Assembly: GCA_963971405.1 (NCBI GenBank)
Contig: OZ020489.1
Span: 6,386,001-6,450,000, forward strand
Reading direction: 5' to 3'
Origin: Psococerastis gibbosa
Lineage: Eukaryota > Arthropoda > Insecta > Psocodea > Psocidae
DNA length: 64,000 nucleotides
Below the pieces are notes generated by a model. That model was given only the letters and a program-made list of their open reading frames with translations. It did no database searches and was not told the DNA's origin. Positions 1-14,700 of this stretch are shown here, in pieces. The position numbers were made by a program, and so were the translations under genes. Each line of letters begins with the position of its first letter. Positions within the stretch are counted from its first letter, which is position 1.

Positions 1-451
1 TTGATTATAGCATACCTTCCTATAGGTTTTACTTTTAGGCTATATTTTTAAATTCTGGAACTTTGACTTTATCAAAATTAATGGTTAATTGTTAGGTATT
101 ATTAATAATGGCAGCTAACATAACTAGTTACTGGGCCAAACATGCGAAAGACCAAAGAAGAAAAATGGTTCGTAGGTTAGGTACTGTAGGCCCTATATGC
201 AAAGTAGTAGGCTATTTATTCCATTTCCAACCATAAGGCACGATATATACCGTAATACAATTCAGTAGATTCTCGATTTCGTCATGGAAAATAGTCAAAA
301 CAGTAACTATTTAAATTAGCTGTCATAATTAATAATACGTAACAATTATTATGGTAATAATAATTTGATAAAGTCAAAATTCTAGAATTTAAAAATATAG
401 CCAAAAAGTAAAACCTATAGGTAGGTAGGCCTAGGTATGCTATGATCAAAA
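1..451. mobile_element. Foldback (palindromic) MITE
   Basis: Bases 1-78 and 363-448 are inverted copies of each other. The outermost arms read TTGATTATAGCATACC on the left and GGTATGCTATGATCAA on the right. The spacer has no coding potential that I can see. A short third partial copy of the arm lies at about 495-545. The element may begin before the window edge. Confidence 0.75.
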
Positions 452-699
452 TCTATTACATACTGGTTGCATTTAGGCTTCTGATAATGTTTAAGTGCCG
501 GAGGTTTTACTTTTAGACTATATTTTAAAATTCTGGAACTTGTAAGTTGTACACCTTCCTCGTTGGAGGGGTAGAGCCAATTGGACTAAGTCCTGACACA
601 TGCGCAGAACAAGGATCAAGGCCAGCATTTAAGTTTTCGTGTATATAACACTTACTTTTTAAATTAATTTTGGTTGAAGAGGCAACCTCCACGCTATAA

Positions 700-842
700 C
701 TGAAATTAGAGGAGAAAAACTGGACTTGGCGGGATTCGACCCCGTTGTTGCTTGTGGTCGAGCGGTTAAGACGACGCCCCGGTTAGGCGTAGATCGTGGG
801 TTAGAATCCCGCTAAGTCCAGTTTTTCTCTATCCTCTAATTT
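700..842. repeat. tRNA-like sequence inside a hairpin
   Basis: Two inverted arms (about 702-735 and 804-842, including GTCCAGTTTTTCTC on the right) enclose a tRNA-like core at 750-812. The core has an A-box-like TGGTCGAGCGGTTAAG and a B-box-like GGTTAGAATCC with one mismatch to the usual GGTTCGAATCC. It is not a good functional tRNA, because no clean acceptor stem is visible apart from the long hairpin. It is most likely a tRNA-derived foldback or SINE remnant. Confidence 0.5.
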
Positions 843-899
843 CAGTCCATTTAAGTAGACTAACAAGCTGCTGCAAGTCCATATGATGAATGGGAACAT

Positions 900-1245
900 C
901 CACACCTGCAACACGAGGTAAAGGAGAGACCTTGTACGGGCAGCACCACGCACAGCCGAGTGTGAGCGACTGGATCCTATACTACATGGTTTCGCCTACC
1001 TTAAAAAACTCCTGATTGAACTGAGAGCGGCGAGAAATGCTACTAATTTCCCAAAATTGCTTGCTTAGAGACCATCTCTTAGAGAAAGCTTTCTACTCTG
1101 TCACTGAGGCACTAGCATAATGACAATTATAGAACCAGGTACCTGATTTTGACGATATTGTGATGATTTTACTTTATAATTTCTTGTCGATTACTTTTGT
1201 ATAATTTAACAGAAATATAATATTTATTTATTTACACTTCAAACA
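900..1245 (+). mobile_element. LINE 3' end fragment (CR1/Jockey-like)
   Basis: One frame around 965-1070 reads as the C-terminal end of a non-LTR reverse transcriptase ([11 protein letters not shown] followed by KLL). The segment from about 955 to 1240 recurs at 29875-30120 with the same order and high similarity, so it is a dispersed repeat. The rest of the element is missing. Confidence 0.6.
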
Positions 1246-1344
1246 AGAAGCACTGTGTTTCTACAAGCTATGTAAAGGACGTCTTGATAGCTTAACGGAA
1301 ATACAGTATCTATTGTATTGTATTGTAGCTCTTCATTCCGGAGT

Positions 1345-1870
1345 TTGTCGTATGATTCCTCACAGTTCAGGGGGAATCTGAGGTACCATATAACACCTAA
1401 ATACACTATACAGACAATTGTGGGACTGTGGACCCTATAAAGAAGAAGATGAGGTTATATTCTACGGAGATGTAGTCGAAACAGGTGCAGGTCAATCCGG
1501 TTCGAATACATCTCCGTAGAATACATGCATCTCGTCTTTTTCTTTATAGGCCATCGCATAGGTCTTCTTTATAAGTCCCACAATCTTCTGTATAGTGTGT
1601 ATGGTACCGTGGAACGGGGTCAATAGAAACATTGTGGTGAATAGAAACAAAACTTTAATTTTTTTTTAAGAAGGCTATATTATAATTATTTTTATTTTTT
1701 TATTGCTAACACTCCATACCACCAAGGGAAGTTTTAAAAAATAATTATAATATAGCCTTTTTAAAAAAAATTAAAGTTTTGTTTCTATTCACCACAGTGT
1801 TTCTATTGACCCCGTTCCACTGTACCTCAGATTCACCCTGACATCTGAATCAGGGGAATCATACGACAAG
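1345..1870. mobile_element. Nested foldback elements
   Basis: Three palindromes share this interval. An outer pair of arms lies at about 1350-1386 and 1822-1866 (GTATGATTCC / GGAATCATAC). One internal palindrome spans about 1420-1585. The third has arms at about 1609-1690 and 1735-1822, carrying GGAACGGGGTCAATAGAAAC and its inverse. No gene is seen. From 1870 to 2396 I see nothing recognisable. Confidence 0.7.
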
Positions 1871-2396
1871 ATGCATGCTCAACCACATTGAACCGTACTG
1901 GAAGATCCAAATACAGAGATCGGTAGACATGGTGAATCAGAACACAAAACTTGTATCGCGATGATTAACACAGTGGCTCCAAGGCCGATCAAATAGCAGG
2001 GCTGGCCAACACGTATAAACTTATCGCATGCCTTCCTTGTCCAACCGGCCCAATTAGGCTAACTGTAGCCTATTTATGGTAAATAGCATGCGGGTATCAA
2101 ACAAAGAAACCGCAGTGGCAAACAATAGGTCTAACGAATAAAGTTATGTGCGTGCTCTTTTCATTTACATTTCGCCCATTCCATTGTAAGGCAAAGTATA
2201 TTTGAAGTATACCGGTACATCCTACTGTATGTGATGTTATTGTATGTATGAAGAACGCAAAAGTAGTCGATAAAGCGCGGGAGCGACGACTATCATGGTG
2301 GGGCTTCGTCGAAAGAAGGCGGCCAGATGAGTCTACAAAGCGGATAAAACACATCAAAGCCGAGGGAAAAAGAAGACGAGGACAGCCCAGGCTGAC

Positions 2397-2755
2397 GGTT
2401 GTTTATATAGACTTTTTATTTAATTAACAATGCAAGTCATTAAAAATTTGGCTCATGGAAGTTGTTTAAGACTGCTTCATGCAACATGTAATAGGAAATA
2501 TTAAATTTTTTGTTACTTAGTTCTTTCATATATATCAGAACGGACTAAAATTATGCGTATTCTGGGATTTTTGGAAGAACTACAAAACCGAAAAGTAAAA
2601 ATACCCGATTAAATGATGCACGAAGTAGTCTACTACAACTTCCATGAGCCAAATCTTTAATTACTTGCTTTGTTAATTAAATAAAAAATAAAAAGTCCAT
2701 AAAAACAACAAATTTTGGGGTGCTCATTTTCTACGTAGCATGTCCTCTTAACTAA
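2397..2755. mobile_element. MITE family C, copy 1
   Basis: Inverted arms at about 2420-2465 and 2636-2690 (ending in TTAATTAA) flank an AT-rich core. The same element recurs at about 58125-58380 and 62775-63135. The shared downstream block ends TACGTAGCATGTCCTCTTAA. Confidence 0.75.
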
Positions 2756-2879
2756 GGATTAAAAATAATCGCGGGTTCAATAATAATTTGCCAACCTAAA
2801 TGGCGAAGGGGGTTTGATAAAAGCTATGTCCACAGCAAGCAGAGAAGACGACAGATTTCAAACTAGTGAAGTGAGAAAA

Positions 2880-3240
2880 GCCTTGCGTGTGTAAAAATCT
2901 CACGAAATATGTACCGTACGTATCATATCAATCAGTGATGAGAAAAATATTAGAACAGAAGAAATTTTCCAGAACTAAAGCTTTTTATTTAATATTTATT
3001 TCTCAACTCTTACAGGTTATTGAATTTGTACAAAAAGTGATTGGCGTGGTAGGCGCTAGAAAGGAGTTCAAGAGCTGTGGACATTTTGTGTTAGTGAAGG
3101 CCACATGTTATATATCGAAATGTAGGGAAGCATTTCTGCTAATTTAACGGATATTTTTGATAGACATTTCCTGTGAAAATCGGCTTTTTACAAAATAATG
3201 CGTACTGTTGGTACTCCGATTTGCTCTTTAGTTGTCAGAA
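2880..3240. repeat. Dispersed repeat family F, copy 1
   Basis: This stretch (CTCACGAAATAT ... GGTACTCCGATTTGCTCTTTA) occurs in inverted orientation at about 49845-50190. The 86-codon open frame here is therefore repeat sequence, not a gene. A partial relative lies near 29800-29870. The flanks 2756-2880 and 3241-3450 show nothing recognisable. Confidence 0.65.
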
Positions 3241-3451
3241 ATCATTTTACACATAAAATGTCGATTGTGGAACTGAAATATGTTAAATTCCTTTAAAGAA
3301 ATAGCTCTCAACATTTTAGTACAATATCGATTGGACACTATTTCTGAGGCCATTCATTCATTCCCGACACCTTCAATATCTGTTATGTTTTAAAAACCAG
3401 GTCCAATAATTTATTGTGGCTATTTGGTTGCTGCTGGAACAGGTATATACA

Positions 3452-4174
3452 TATATTGGGTAAAGATCTGGTTAAGCTACCCCGCGGTACAAAAAGTCTA
3501 ATGAAAATGAATATAAACGTCCCATTGGCAAGTTAATTTATATTTTCAGCATGGATTGATTTATTTGCATGTCTCTAACTTGTTCCTTCCATAAAATTTC
3601 TCATACGGCGGCTATTCCATCTGTCAATATTCCGTCATTTAAACATCAATAATAAGTCTCTACCATATTATAACTTAATTTGTAATAGATAAGTCAAGTA
3701 TCTACATAATAGTCTCCTTAAAATAAACATCTCATCAATTATTGACGCACAAATGACAGATGGTCATGTAGAGTAGTGGTACGAACTCTGACTTTCACCC
3801 GAAAGGTTGTTGGTTCGAGTCCTGCACTTCCTAAATTTTCTGGCCATGCTTCGGAGGGCATGTAAAGCAGGCGGTCCCGGGCTTTCCTAGTTGAGTGTAA
3901 GAGAGGGCTTTATAGCCCTAACTCCGCTAGGTTGGCTTAGTAATAGAACAAAAAAAGTCCTTATTTATTTATTTAGATGGAATAGCCTACTAAACAATAT
4001 TTGCCTATACCGGCCAATGCAAAAATTCGATATAAAATGAGCTGAAAGTAAATAGCTATGATTCGCCGACCTTTAATTCTTTCAGAAATGGGTTTCTCTT
4101 AAACTTTATTAACGATACGTAAACAAATTTTATTATTTTCTTAGGGGTAGCTTAATTAGACCTTTACCCTATAT
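3452..4174. mobile_element. Long-TIR MITE hosting a SINE
   Basis: Terminal inverted repeats of about 32 bp (3452-3484 and 4143-4174, both carrying a GGGTAAAG and AAGCTACCCC core) match at most positions. A second inner pair of inverted arms (CTATTCCATCTG near 3612 and AGATGGAATAG at 3975) is interrupted on the right by a SINE at 3764-3974. Confidence 0.65.
3764..3974 (+). mobile_element. tRNA-derived SINE, copy 1
   Basis: The head is tRNA-like, with an A-box GTAGAGTAGTGGTA, an anticodon region CTTTCACCCG resembling tRNA-Glu(TTC), and a B-box GGTTCGAGTCC. A body of about 150 bp (GGTCCCGGG ... GTAAGAGAGGGCTTTATAGC) and a TTTATTTATTTA tail follow. AGATGG at 3758-3763 and 3975-3980 looks like the target-site duplication. 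Confidence 0.85.
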
Positions 4175-4726
4175 CGCCTCTACTGAGTCAATGGGAACTT
4201 ACTCCAAATTTACAATTAGAAAACAAAAAGAAAAATCAATACCAGATGAAGGCTAGTTTATTTCATCTCATAAAATAAATTTTGTGGAGGCTTGCTGCAC
4301 GTACGTTGGCACACTTGCGTAATACAATTTCTCTACATTACGATTAGCCTTCTCACATATCAATAAAAAATAGTTTAGCCCATGTGTAACTGCAGTTAAA
4401 AAATGCATGGCAAAGTAAATAAGCCACTCAAAATAAAAATTTGTACGTACACTACAGGTGGTTCCATTAAAAAAGAGCTTACAGTGAAATTGCAATTGAT
4501 GGCTCATTAAGTTTTCTTAGAGTTATAAGTCATAGTCATAACTGTAATTAGTATGCAAAAACGAAATGTTAATCAAAATAAAGGCCGTTTAGGAGTTAAG
4601 AGCAAGTGGTTACCCATAAAGTTTGGCTTCAAAACGTCTAACCATACGCTATGGTTATAATGGGCTTAGATTTAAAGGCAACGCAACCAAGAACATGGTA
4701 GTAACTAAAAACTAAGTTTTAATGAA
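4175..4726. other. NACA downstream flank
   Basis: AT-rich sequence downstream of NACA, presumably carrying its 3' UTR. An ATTAAA (minus strand, about 4718-4723) lies only a few bases after the stop, which is too close to be a convincing poly(A) signal; the next AATAAA on this strand is near 4257-4262. No other gene is seen. Confidence 0.35.
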
Positions 4727-5788
<1,062 letters not shown>

Positions 5789-8700
5789 ATGCATAGACGT
5801 GTAGTTGGAGGGAAGCGCATCCGTTTGGATGACCCAATACCCCCAGAGTATGAGAATCCTGAGACACCTATGACTACAGCCGACCATGAAGACATGGGGC
5901 TGACTGAACACTACAGTCGGATGTACGTTGCCAATCCTCCTACACCGCTACACTCGGGGTCTGACATTTACAATGAATCAGAGTATGAAAGGGACGAGTC
6001 TTATGAACAAAACGATCCTGATATGGGCGATGGTAAGTATACAAATATGAAGTTATTAATAAGAAACGGGAATGGCTCAATTTTGGGGCGAGCTATCCTG
6101 CCTATCCCCCTTGATTGAACATATCTATATGTTGAAAAGCTTTTATTTATAATATTAATTAAATATTTAAGCACGTCTATTTACTTTTACCACGTAGCCA
6201 TTTGTCAATCACAAAATTTTCTTTCCTTGTGGAACATGGTGAATATATTGTGTAGCGTAATTCACAACCCCCGTCCATACCCTGTATTTCGATTGTTGTT
6301 GTTGATGTGTGTGTGTTGTAGGAAATTAGTAGTGCAATGCACTAATAAGTTTTCCACTGCTCATTCAATCAGCTCATTCCACTTCACAATCGTTCTCTCT
6401 TTAGTTTATCTTGAAGCCGTTTCCTGAACGTAGTCACTGTTGGTGCTTGTTTAATTGCCTCTGGTAGGTTATTATACTGTACTTGGACCTTCAACGTACA
6501 TTGATTTCATAGAATTCCTGATACCCCTCGCGATGTTGAAGTCTTCTATGTTTCTGGTAAGATGATTGTGTACATCAGATCTCTTCGGTGGTAGGAGATA
6601 TTTTGGCACCATGTTATTAAAAAATTTATGAATAAGTTAATACCTCTTCTTTGAACGCTAAGAACTCAAGTTCATGAAGCATTTGAACAATGGGCGTGTC
6701 CTATGACTTATTGAAAATTATCCGCATTGCTTCGTTAAGCTGAATCTGAACCATTTGTATTATTTCTGTACTAGCTGCAAACCATAATGAAGAACAGTAG
6801 TTGATCTGATAGTAGCATGTAATGCTAATGATTGCCAATAATCCATCGATCACAATGAGCCGTGCTATTAACTATTCCGCGTAATTTTAAACAAAGCACT
6901 CCTGAAGGCGCCCAACTTGTCGATCCTCTTGATTTCAGGATGAGGATGAGCATTTTTGAGATTGAGTAAGAAGTCGGGGCAGAACTATCTTCTGGCCGTG
7001 TTAAATAGGTTTTTTTTTAAAATTATTTTATCACTTTTGGAGAAATGGAGTCTCAAGTCTAGTATTACATTCTGATTATTTTTCTGATAAGTAAAATAAG
7101 CCTTAAAGTGCATAAATCCCAGTTTATATTCCCAACAGTCTATAGGCTACATTAAAATGATTTTATTATTATTTCAGAACTAATAATGAGTCATTTGCCA
7201 GATTACATGGCACCGGGTACGCCTATACCGCAGCGTGTGACCAGAGCAAGAGCCAGGGGATTGAATAATCCACCACCTATCCCTCCGCTAAAGATCCAAG
7301 CCATAAAGCGGGCTATGGAAGATGACCTAACGCAGGATGCCAAGAAACCGGGTCGCAAGAGGCGTAGCGTGTATGGGGGCGCTTCTGTTGGTCGCAGTGA
7401 CGAAAACAGCTTGTACTACATTATCATGCATTCAAGGTGTTCCTTGCAAGTAGGTTTTCTGGCATTCAAGAACTATCTACGTCAGTAATAGTTATTACGT
7501 CAGTTCGCGTTACGTGACAAGCCATGTACAAACCCGTAGGCCTGTAGACGATTATCGCAGTCTCAATCTACCGACGCCTTTTCCATTGTAGGGATAGGGA
7601 TTGGCGAATAGTTCGTGCCAAACTCACAGAGCCTACTTCAGAAGATTTCTATAATTTGGCTTGTCTAGGGGAAAACCAATTTCGTGCTGTGGGGTTCACG
7701 TCAGCTTCCGCAATCCTCAAGAAATCTGCTAGTCCTATGGCTACAATGGAACAGGCGTCGACAAATCGCAATTGGGTGAATCGTCCGCGTGTACCGGGCC
7801 GCCTTTGCCAACAAATGAAAACTAGTATCAGCTCAGCCTTATTTAGGAGTGGGCAGATTTTACTCACAATGGAAAAGTACCTTAAGCCCCATTCGCGCGG
7901 GTTTTTCCCTAATTATATTTTATTACATTTTTTATGTAGTCAGGGTTCAGTGGAGCCAGTTCATTAAAACGTCCTTAGGAAAGTTTTGATAAATGGGTGA
8001 AAACCGCCAAGAGACTACCTGCGCCTGACCTTTAGCACCCTAATTACTTATTCCCCCCTTTAATGGCAGTAGGCTAGCATAGTTCTTTAACTATGTCGAA
8101 GAGTAATTTTTTATAAGACTCATTATATCCGATTATTCACACTGCTGAGTCATCATGCTGATATTGAGGTATTCTTCTGGTAAACACCCACTAGGGATTG
8201 GTTTGCTCTGTCCTCGGCCAGCCTCTTCAGGGTCCCGTGCAGTTAAAGTCTCTGAGCAGCTGGTCAAATACTCTGCAAGCGATATAACCATATTATGTGT
8301 CCTTCCTAGATAGTGTGAAGTAGAATAGAATATCGTATATTTCTGTAGGTGTGGCATGACACATAGAAACCCGTCATATTACATGTATACATTACAGTAC
8401 ATACTATATGTAATGATTTAAATGGTGGTAAAAACATCTTATCCTTAACTTATACAACAGTATATGGTCGAACACAAAAACAAATGTCATACGGTACCAT
8501 GCACTCATCTCAGATCCCTAATGTCATATATTCCCTCGTCAATCAGATATATAATAAGTCGGGCCCTAAAATGGTTACTCTTCCAGTCCATCGTGACGAA
8601 GTGTGTGACCGATCCAATTGACTCTCCGCTTGGCAATAGATGCCCCAATGTGTAACATTTTCCGATAGCACCACACTTCACGTCAGGACCTGTAGAGTAG

Positions 8701-11700
8701 TGGTACAGACTCCGACTTTCACCCGAAAGGTTGTTAGTTTGAGTCCCACACTGGCTTCATTTTCTGGCCATGCTTCTGAGGGCATGTAAAGCAGGTGGTC
8801 CCGGGTCTTCCTAGTTGAGTGTAAGAGAGGGCTTTATAGCCCTAACTCCGCTAGGCTGGCTTAGTAATTGAACAACAAAATGTCAAGATTTATTTATTTA
8901 TTTTTACTTCAAAGGCTTCAATTTGGCAAGTTTCCGCTGTGGTCCACCTTCCATACACATAGTTATTTATTTAGTTAAGGACTTTTTATTAACCTAGGCC
9001 TATTTATAGTGGCCCATACAAGCGATAATGGACAAGCTGAGAAAAGCTTACCATTGACGCAATGAAACTGGTGAAAGCATGACTTAACCAAGTACAGATG
9101 CGAGTCATTCATACCCATACAACGTTATACTGCACATTAGAGACTTGAGAGTATATAATCATATATCTGTCATTTGTTTTAGCAGAGACAGAATGCACCT
9201 GCTCACTTGCCCGGTAAGTCACTATTTAAATGAAAAAAAAAAGGTATAGAGTTTTGACAATATTGCTTAATTTTCTTACAGTCTGTTGTTGATGACTGGA
9301 TCGAAAGCTACAAGACGAGCAAAGATGACGCTCTGCTGGCTTTAATGCAATTTTTTATCAATGCTGCGGGCTGCAAGGGTAAGATCACACCGGAGATGCA
9401 CAAGTGGGAGCATGCTGCAATTATCCGCAAGATGACGGAGGAGTTTGATGAGTCTTCGGGGGAGTACCCACTTATAAGCAGTAAGTAATGTTTATTATAA
9501 TCAATAATGTGTCATATTTTAGACTACATACATGGCATCTCTATCTGGCAGCACTTGCTAAGGTTTGGTTCTGCACAACACAATCCCTCTTGTTCGCAGA
9601 ACCTAATCTAACCATACGGACAACAAAAATATATCCACAAAATATATGAGGTTGTTGGTTCAATGGGCGCCATTAAAGTGAGTAGAAAGTCAAAGCTTAA
9701 TTAAATTCAATGCACTAATCTGCCATATTAGAAATTGAAAATTAATGGTAATTCAGTATAGGAATGTTCTGATGGAGGTAACTTTTGTGTGATGAATTTG
9801 AATAATTGTAATTAAGCCGGGTTTAGAATCGTTACGATTTATCGTTGCTTGTGAACAGGTCATGAAATTGGATTGGATGATTGATGCTGGTGAGCATCAA
9901 TTTCAGCAAATCGTAACGACAAGTTGGAACCTGTTGGTTAAGTTGCTACTTGTAATCATGTAGCAACCATTTATCGCTACAATTTGATTTAGTTTGCATT
10001 GGCCGTTCATGGAGGTTATGTGTAGTTCGTTGTTTCGTTGACAATTTTTTGACATTGACAACTGCGTCTTAAATAATTCCACCAGTCATTGGGTTCATTT
10101 CGTAATTCTCGCTATAAGTTTATTTGAGAAAATTCCCTTTGTTCTTGGTCTTCGCGACTTGTTCGCTTTTTTCGCTAAACAAAGGATATATAACGACCAC
10201 AACAGTACTTCCTCCATGCCGAAACCTGATGGCCAAGTGAAGTGAAGACGAAGAATATTGGACAAGAAATCGAAGCATGTAAACAGTATCCACTCTTTCG
10301 ATAAATTGGAACAATAAAAGCGTAGATAAATTGTCGTATATCGTAGCGTGTAAACCCGGCTTATAATGAAGCTATACGTCCATGAGCCAACGGCTTTACC
10401 AAGTTGAGTCCACGAGAAGCCGGCCACCTTACCAAGTTGAATTCAGCGGACCAGAGCAGGTTCAAAGATGCAGATAACTTGGTAGTGTGCACAGTGCCGG
10501 TAGGGAAACATGGTAGGACTTGTCCTGGTCACCTCCGAACTAATCGTGTGACTTCACTGTGTTTCCTAAGTGGTTCGGAATCCACTATAATCAGGAGGTC
10601 CCCTGTCCTATGGGCCCACACCGTGGCCTGGGACTGTGTCCAACCATACTACTACTGAGTCCACGAGAGCAAAGCGTGTTTCAAACTGCGGCAAACTTGG
10701 TAGTGTGCACAGCGTTGGCAGGGGAACGTGGTGGGATATGATAACGCTCTGAGACTATACCAGTCAGTCTACGTGCGTGGCGAGTCCTGGTCACCTCCGA
10801 ATTAATCGTGTGACTTTACTGTTGTTGTTTCTAACGCCTGCTTTCAGCATTTCTGCTTTAAGCAACCCTGTCAGCCTGGCGGGTGGAGTGAGTCTGTTTG
10901 TTAACTTGAGGCACCCTAACGGCAGACACTTTCACCTCGGGGGAAGGGGAGTTGACTAACAGGGTGGACCTCCTGATTATAGTGGATTCCGAACCACTTT
11001 GGGGAACATGGTAAAGTCACACGATTAAATCGGAGGTGACCAGGACTCGACTTATACTGCCTTAGCGCGTTATCATGTCCCACCAGGTTCCCCTGCCAAC
11101 GCTGTGCACACTACCAAGTTGCCGCAGTTTGAAACATGCTTTGCTCTAATGGAATCAACATGGTAAGGCCGTTGGCACGTGTGACTTTACTATGTTCCCC
11201 AAGTGGTTCGAATCTGCTATAATCAGGAGGTCCACCCTGTCAGTCAACTCCCCTTCTCCCCGAGGTGAAGGAATTTGCCCTTAGGGTGGCTCAAGTTAAT
11301 AAACAGACTCACTCCCCCCGCCAGGCTGACTGGGTTGCATAAAGCAAATATCTTGAAAGCAGGGGTTAGATTATACGTCCATTAAGAGCCCTACGTCTAC
11401 AGTTCTGTACTACAGTGTTCCTAATGGTCTATACAGCCTAATAATGATGCCAGTAATGATGCCATTTTTTTCTTCGTATCAGCTGGACAGCAGTGGAAGA
11501 AGTTCAAAACACAGTTCATGGAGTTTGTGCAAGTTTTGGTGAAACAGTGTCAGTATTCAATAATTTACGATCAATATCTTATGGATAACGTAATTTCCCT
11601 TCTGACGGGGCTGTCGGATTCTCAGGTGAGTCAACTTTGTGATTATAATGACTTAAACTAGTGGCAAGACCATGTAACTAATGAGGAAGTCCTAACCCAA

Positions 11701-14700
11701 ATAAATGAAAAAAGGACCCTTATTGCATCCATATCCACTAGGAGGGCACGCTGGATGGGACACCTGCTTCGGTATGATAACATAGTCAGCTGTGTCATTG
11801 AGGGGACCATGGAAGGCGTAAATCGACGGGGACGGCCACGAAACGAATATCTCCAACAAGTTAAACATGATTTGGGGATAACGTCCTATGTGGAGCTGAA
11901 GAGGTCATGTCAAAATCGCGGAGACTGGAGACATCGCTGCAATATGTTGCTGCCAACCAGCCATCATCCGGCTGTAACTTGAAGAAGAAACTAGTGGGCC
12001 CGTACGAACATCCGCAGAATTTTAGAGCGCCCTTGCGCACGATGGATAAAAGTAAAGAACGATGTAATGGCTTCGATGATGTAGTATGTGGTACAATAAT
12101 TCTATCTATGATAGATGTAGTATTTGCTGCAAACCAAACGATAGATTGCCAAATTCAATAGGAAACTTGTCCATTTCCAACCTATATTTCCCCCGGGGAA
12201 GTCCCGTCTAATGAGTTCCATGTATATGTTTCAGGTGCGTGCATTTCGTCACACAGCCACACTCGCCGCGATGAAGCTGATGACAGCGCTAGTAGACGTG
12301 GCACTAACCGTTTCCGTCAACACTGACAACACACTACGCCAATACGAGGCGGAGCGGCAAAAAGCGCTGAATAAACGTGCGACTGACCGCCTGGAATCGC
12401 TGCAGATGAAACGAACCGAATTGGACGAGAATATGGATGAGATTAAGAACATGTTGACGTACATGTTCAAATCGGTGTTTGTACATCGGTACAGGGACAC
12501 GCTGCCGGAGATACGAGCTATTTGTATGCAGGAGATTGGCGTGTGGATGCGAAAATTTCACACTAACTTCCTTGATGACTCGTATTTGAAGTATATTGGC
12601 TGGACTTTGCATGATCGCGTTGGAGAAGTCAGGTAATGGGAATTTTATTCTTGTCGGGATTGCATGATCGCGTTGTAGAAGTCAGGAGGGCGAATGGATA
12701 CAAAAGCAGAGTTGTTGTTGGCGGTGAAGATGCGGAAACTAACATACTTCGGCCATGTGATGAGAAACGAAAAATATCGCCTTCTGCATGTTATACTCCA
12801 AGGGAGGATCGAAGGACGCAAATATTTATAAACTTCGATCCGGTCATTTCATTGAAAAAAATCACAAAGCTCTGAAAAATTGCATCCTATGGATAAGCAT
12901 AGGGATGCCAGTCTGCTTATTTCGATTGACAGACTATGGTTTTTCCCTTACCCATGAAAGTAACCATTACGGTTTGATGGAATAATTTTCCGTTCTTGTC
13001 GAGTGTCAAACCTCGGCTTTCCGATTCATAGTCCACTTCTCTACCAAATGGACCATTCCCGACCATCAACTCAACAATCGCCTCACACCCATTACCTACT
13101 CCCTTATCTATCTTGTACTCGATCGTTGAGAAAAGCGAGCGTAACAGTATATATTGGGTGCACAGTGTTCAGATAGGTCGGACTACAAGTTGCTGCAAGT
13201 CAAAATTACCCATAAGAAGCCCTTTGTATCCATAAGCTGTGCTGATGGCAGTACTTTGAGTTATGTCAGTATGTCTACGTCATCTATTCTAATTATCGTG
13301 GTTGGTTTCAGACTTAAATGCCTACAAGCGTTGATTCCCCTCTACGAGTCCGAAGAGCTTAAGAGCAAGCTCGAGCTATTCACGTCGAAATTCAAGGACA
13401 GGGTGGTCTCGATGACATTGGACCGGGACTATGACGTGGCGGTGCAGGCCGTGCGGCTGGTAATTTCCATTTTGAAGCATCACCGGGACATGTTGACGGA
13501 CAAAGACTGCGAGCAGGTGTACGAGCTCGTGTACTCGTCGCATAGAGCTGTCGCCCAGGCTGCTGGAGAGTTCTTGAATGAGCGGCTGTTTACCCCAGAT
13601 GAGGATTATTCTGCTATTAGAACGCAAAGAGGTATTTAGTTTTTTGAAGTTATACTTCTTTAGGCGCGAGAGAGTGAATTTTTGAGATGCGCGCGCATCT
13701 GTGACACAAAATTAACAGAATGAAGCTGCCAATAAAATAGAAATAGAACCTCGATATTAGTCGCGCATGTTGGTACACTCGTCACCTCTGATCACTGTTT
13801 TCTAGACAGGTATTGTCATCCGCCATTTAGTATCCATTTTAAGTCTGCTAGTCTGGTCTATAAGCAAAGCATTGGGTGTTTACCGATTTATTTTTAGAAA
13901 TTCATCGTTATTTATTTATTATTATTTTTAAAAAAACGTTCTACCAATTAGGGAAGTGCTTAATAAAAAAATACTAAACGTGTTTTAGTTCTTTTCAATC
14001 TTTTACTTTCTTACAATTCTTACCATATAGGAATTATAGGATACAAAATGGCGGATGACAATACCCGGGTATATAGTGCCTTACTGTTTTCATATTTATA
14101 ATATTTATCAACATGTTTGACACGTTCCTAGTTTCTACATTAACAACACGTGTTTTACTTTCATACGAGTGCGAATGGAGTTCTTGCGCAGGTAAAACAA
14201 AGATGGCGGGCTGTCGGAAAGGGAGGGGGTACCCCTGATTCTCGGACATCACCCCCTCATTTTAACATGGAGTGTATAGGCTTTCCAATGAAATTTATTT
14301 TATTATAAGAAATTTTCGCTTTTCAACGGCAAATTAGTGCTATTTATATGTTCCTTCAATACTTGCGCGGGTACTGACAAAACATTGCGGCAAAGTAGCT
14401 GCAAATAATTGTCGAAAAATATTATTTACTTGTGTATGTGAATGGTCATGGACCATGGACCACCCACCTGGGCACGGCCATGGCCACTGTAAAGTAATGA
14501 CGATATACGTATATTAATATACATTATTGATCCCAATCAAGGCCGTAGCCAGGATATTTCGGGGGGGGGGGGGTGGGGGGGGGGTTCAGAAATTTAACTG
14601 GATATTACATAGTAGTTTATATTTTTCCTCTCAAAATCCGATTCTATTTAGTATCAAGCCATTTCATCACGGGGGCGGGGGGGGGGGGGGGGCGTAATTT

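Noticed and set aside
750-812. tRNA gene
   Set aside because: The B-box has a mismatch, there is no proper acceptor stem, and the sequence sits in a long hairpin with repeat character.
2887-3147. 86-codon open frame
   Set aside because: The sequence recurs inverted at 49845-50190 as a dispersed repeat, without an open frame there.
7656-7967. 103-codon open frame in STAG intron 2
   Set aside because: No recognisable motif, no splice partners in phase, and its opposite strand is equally open.
10404-10658. Open frame of 84 codons, with related frames at 38367-38612 and 44834-45160
   Set aside because: The shared peptide comes from dispersed repeat family B; there is no start or splice context, and the copies differ in length.
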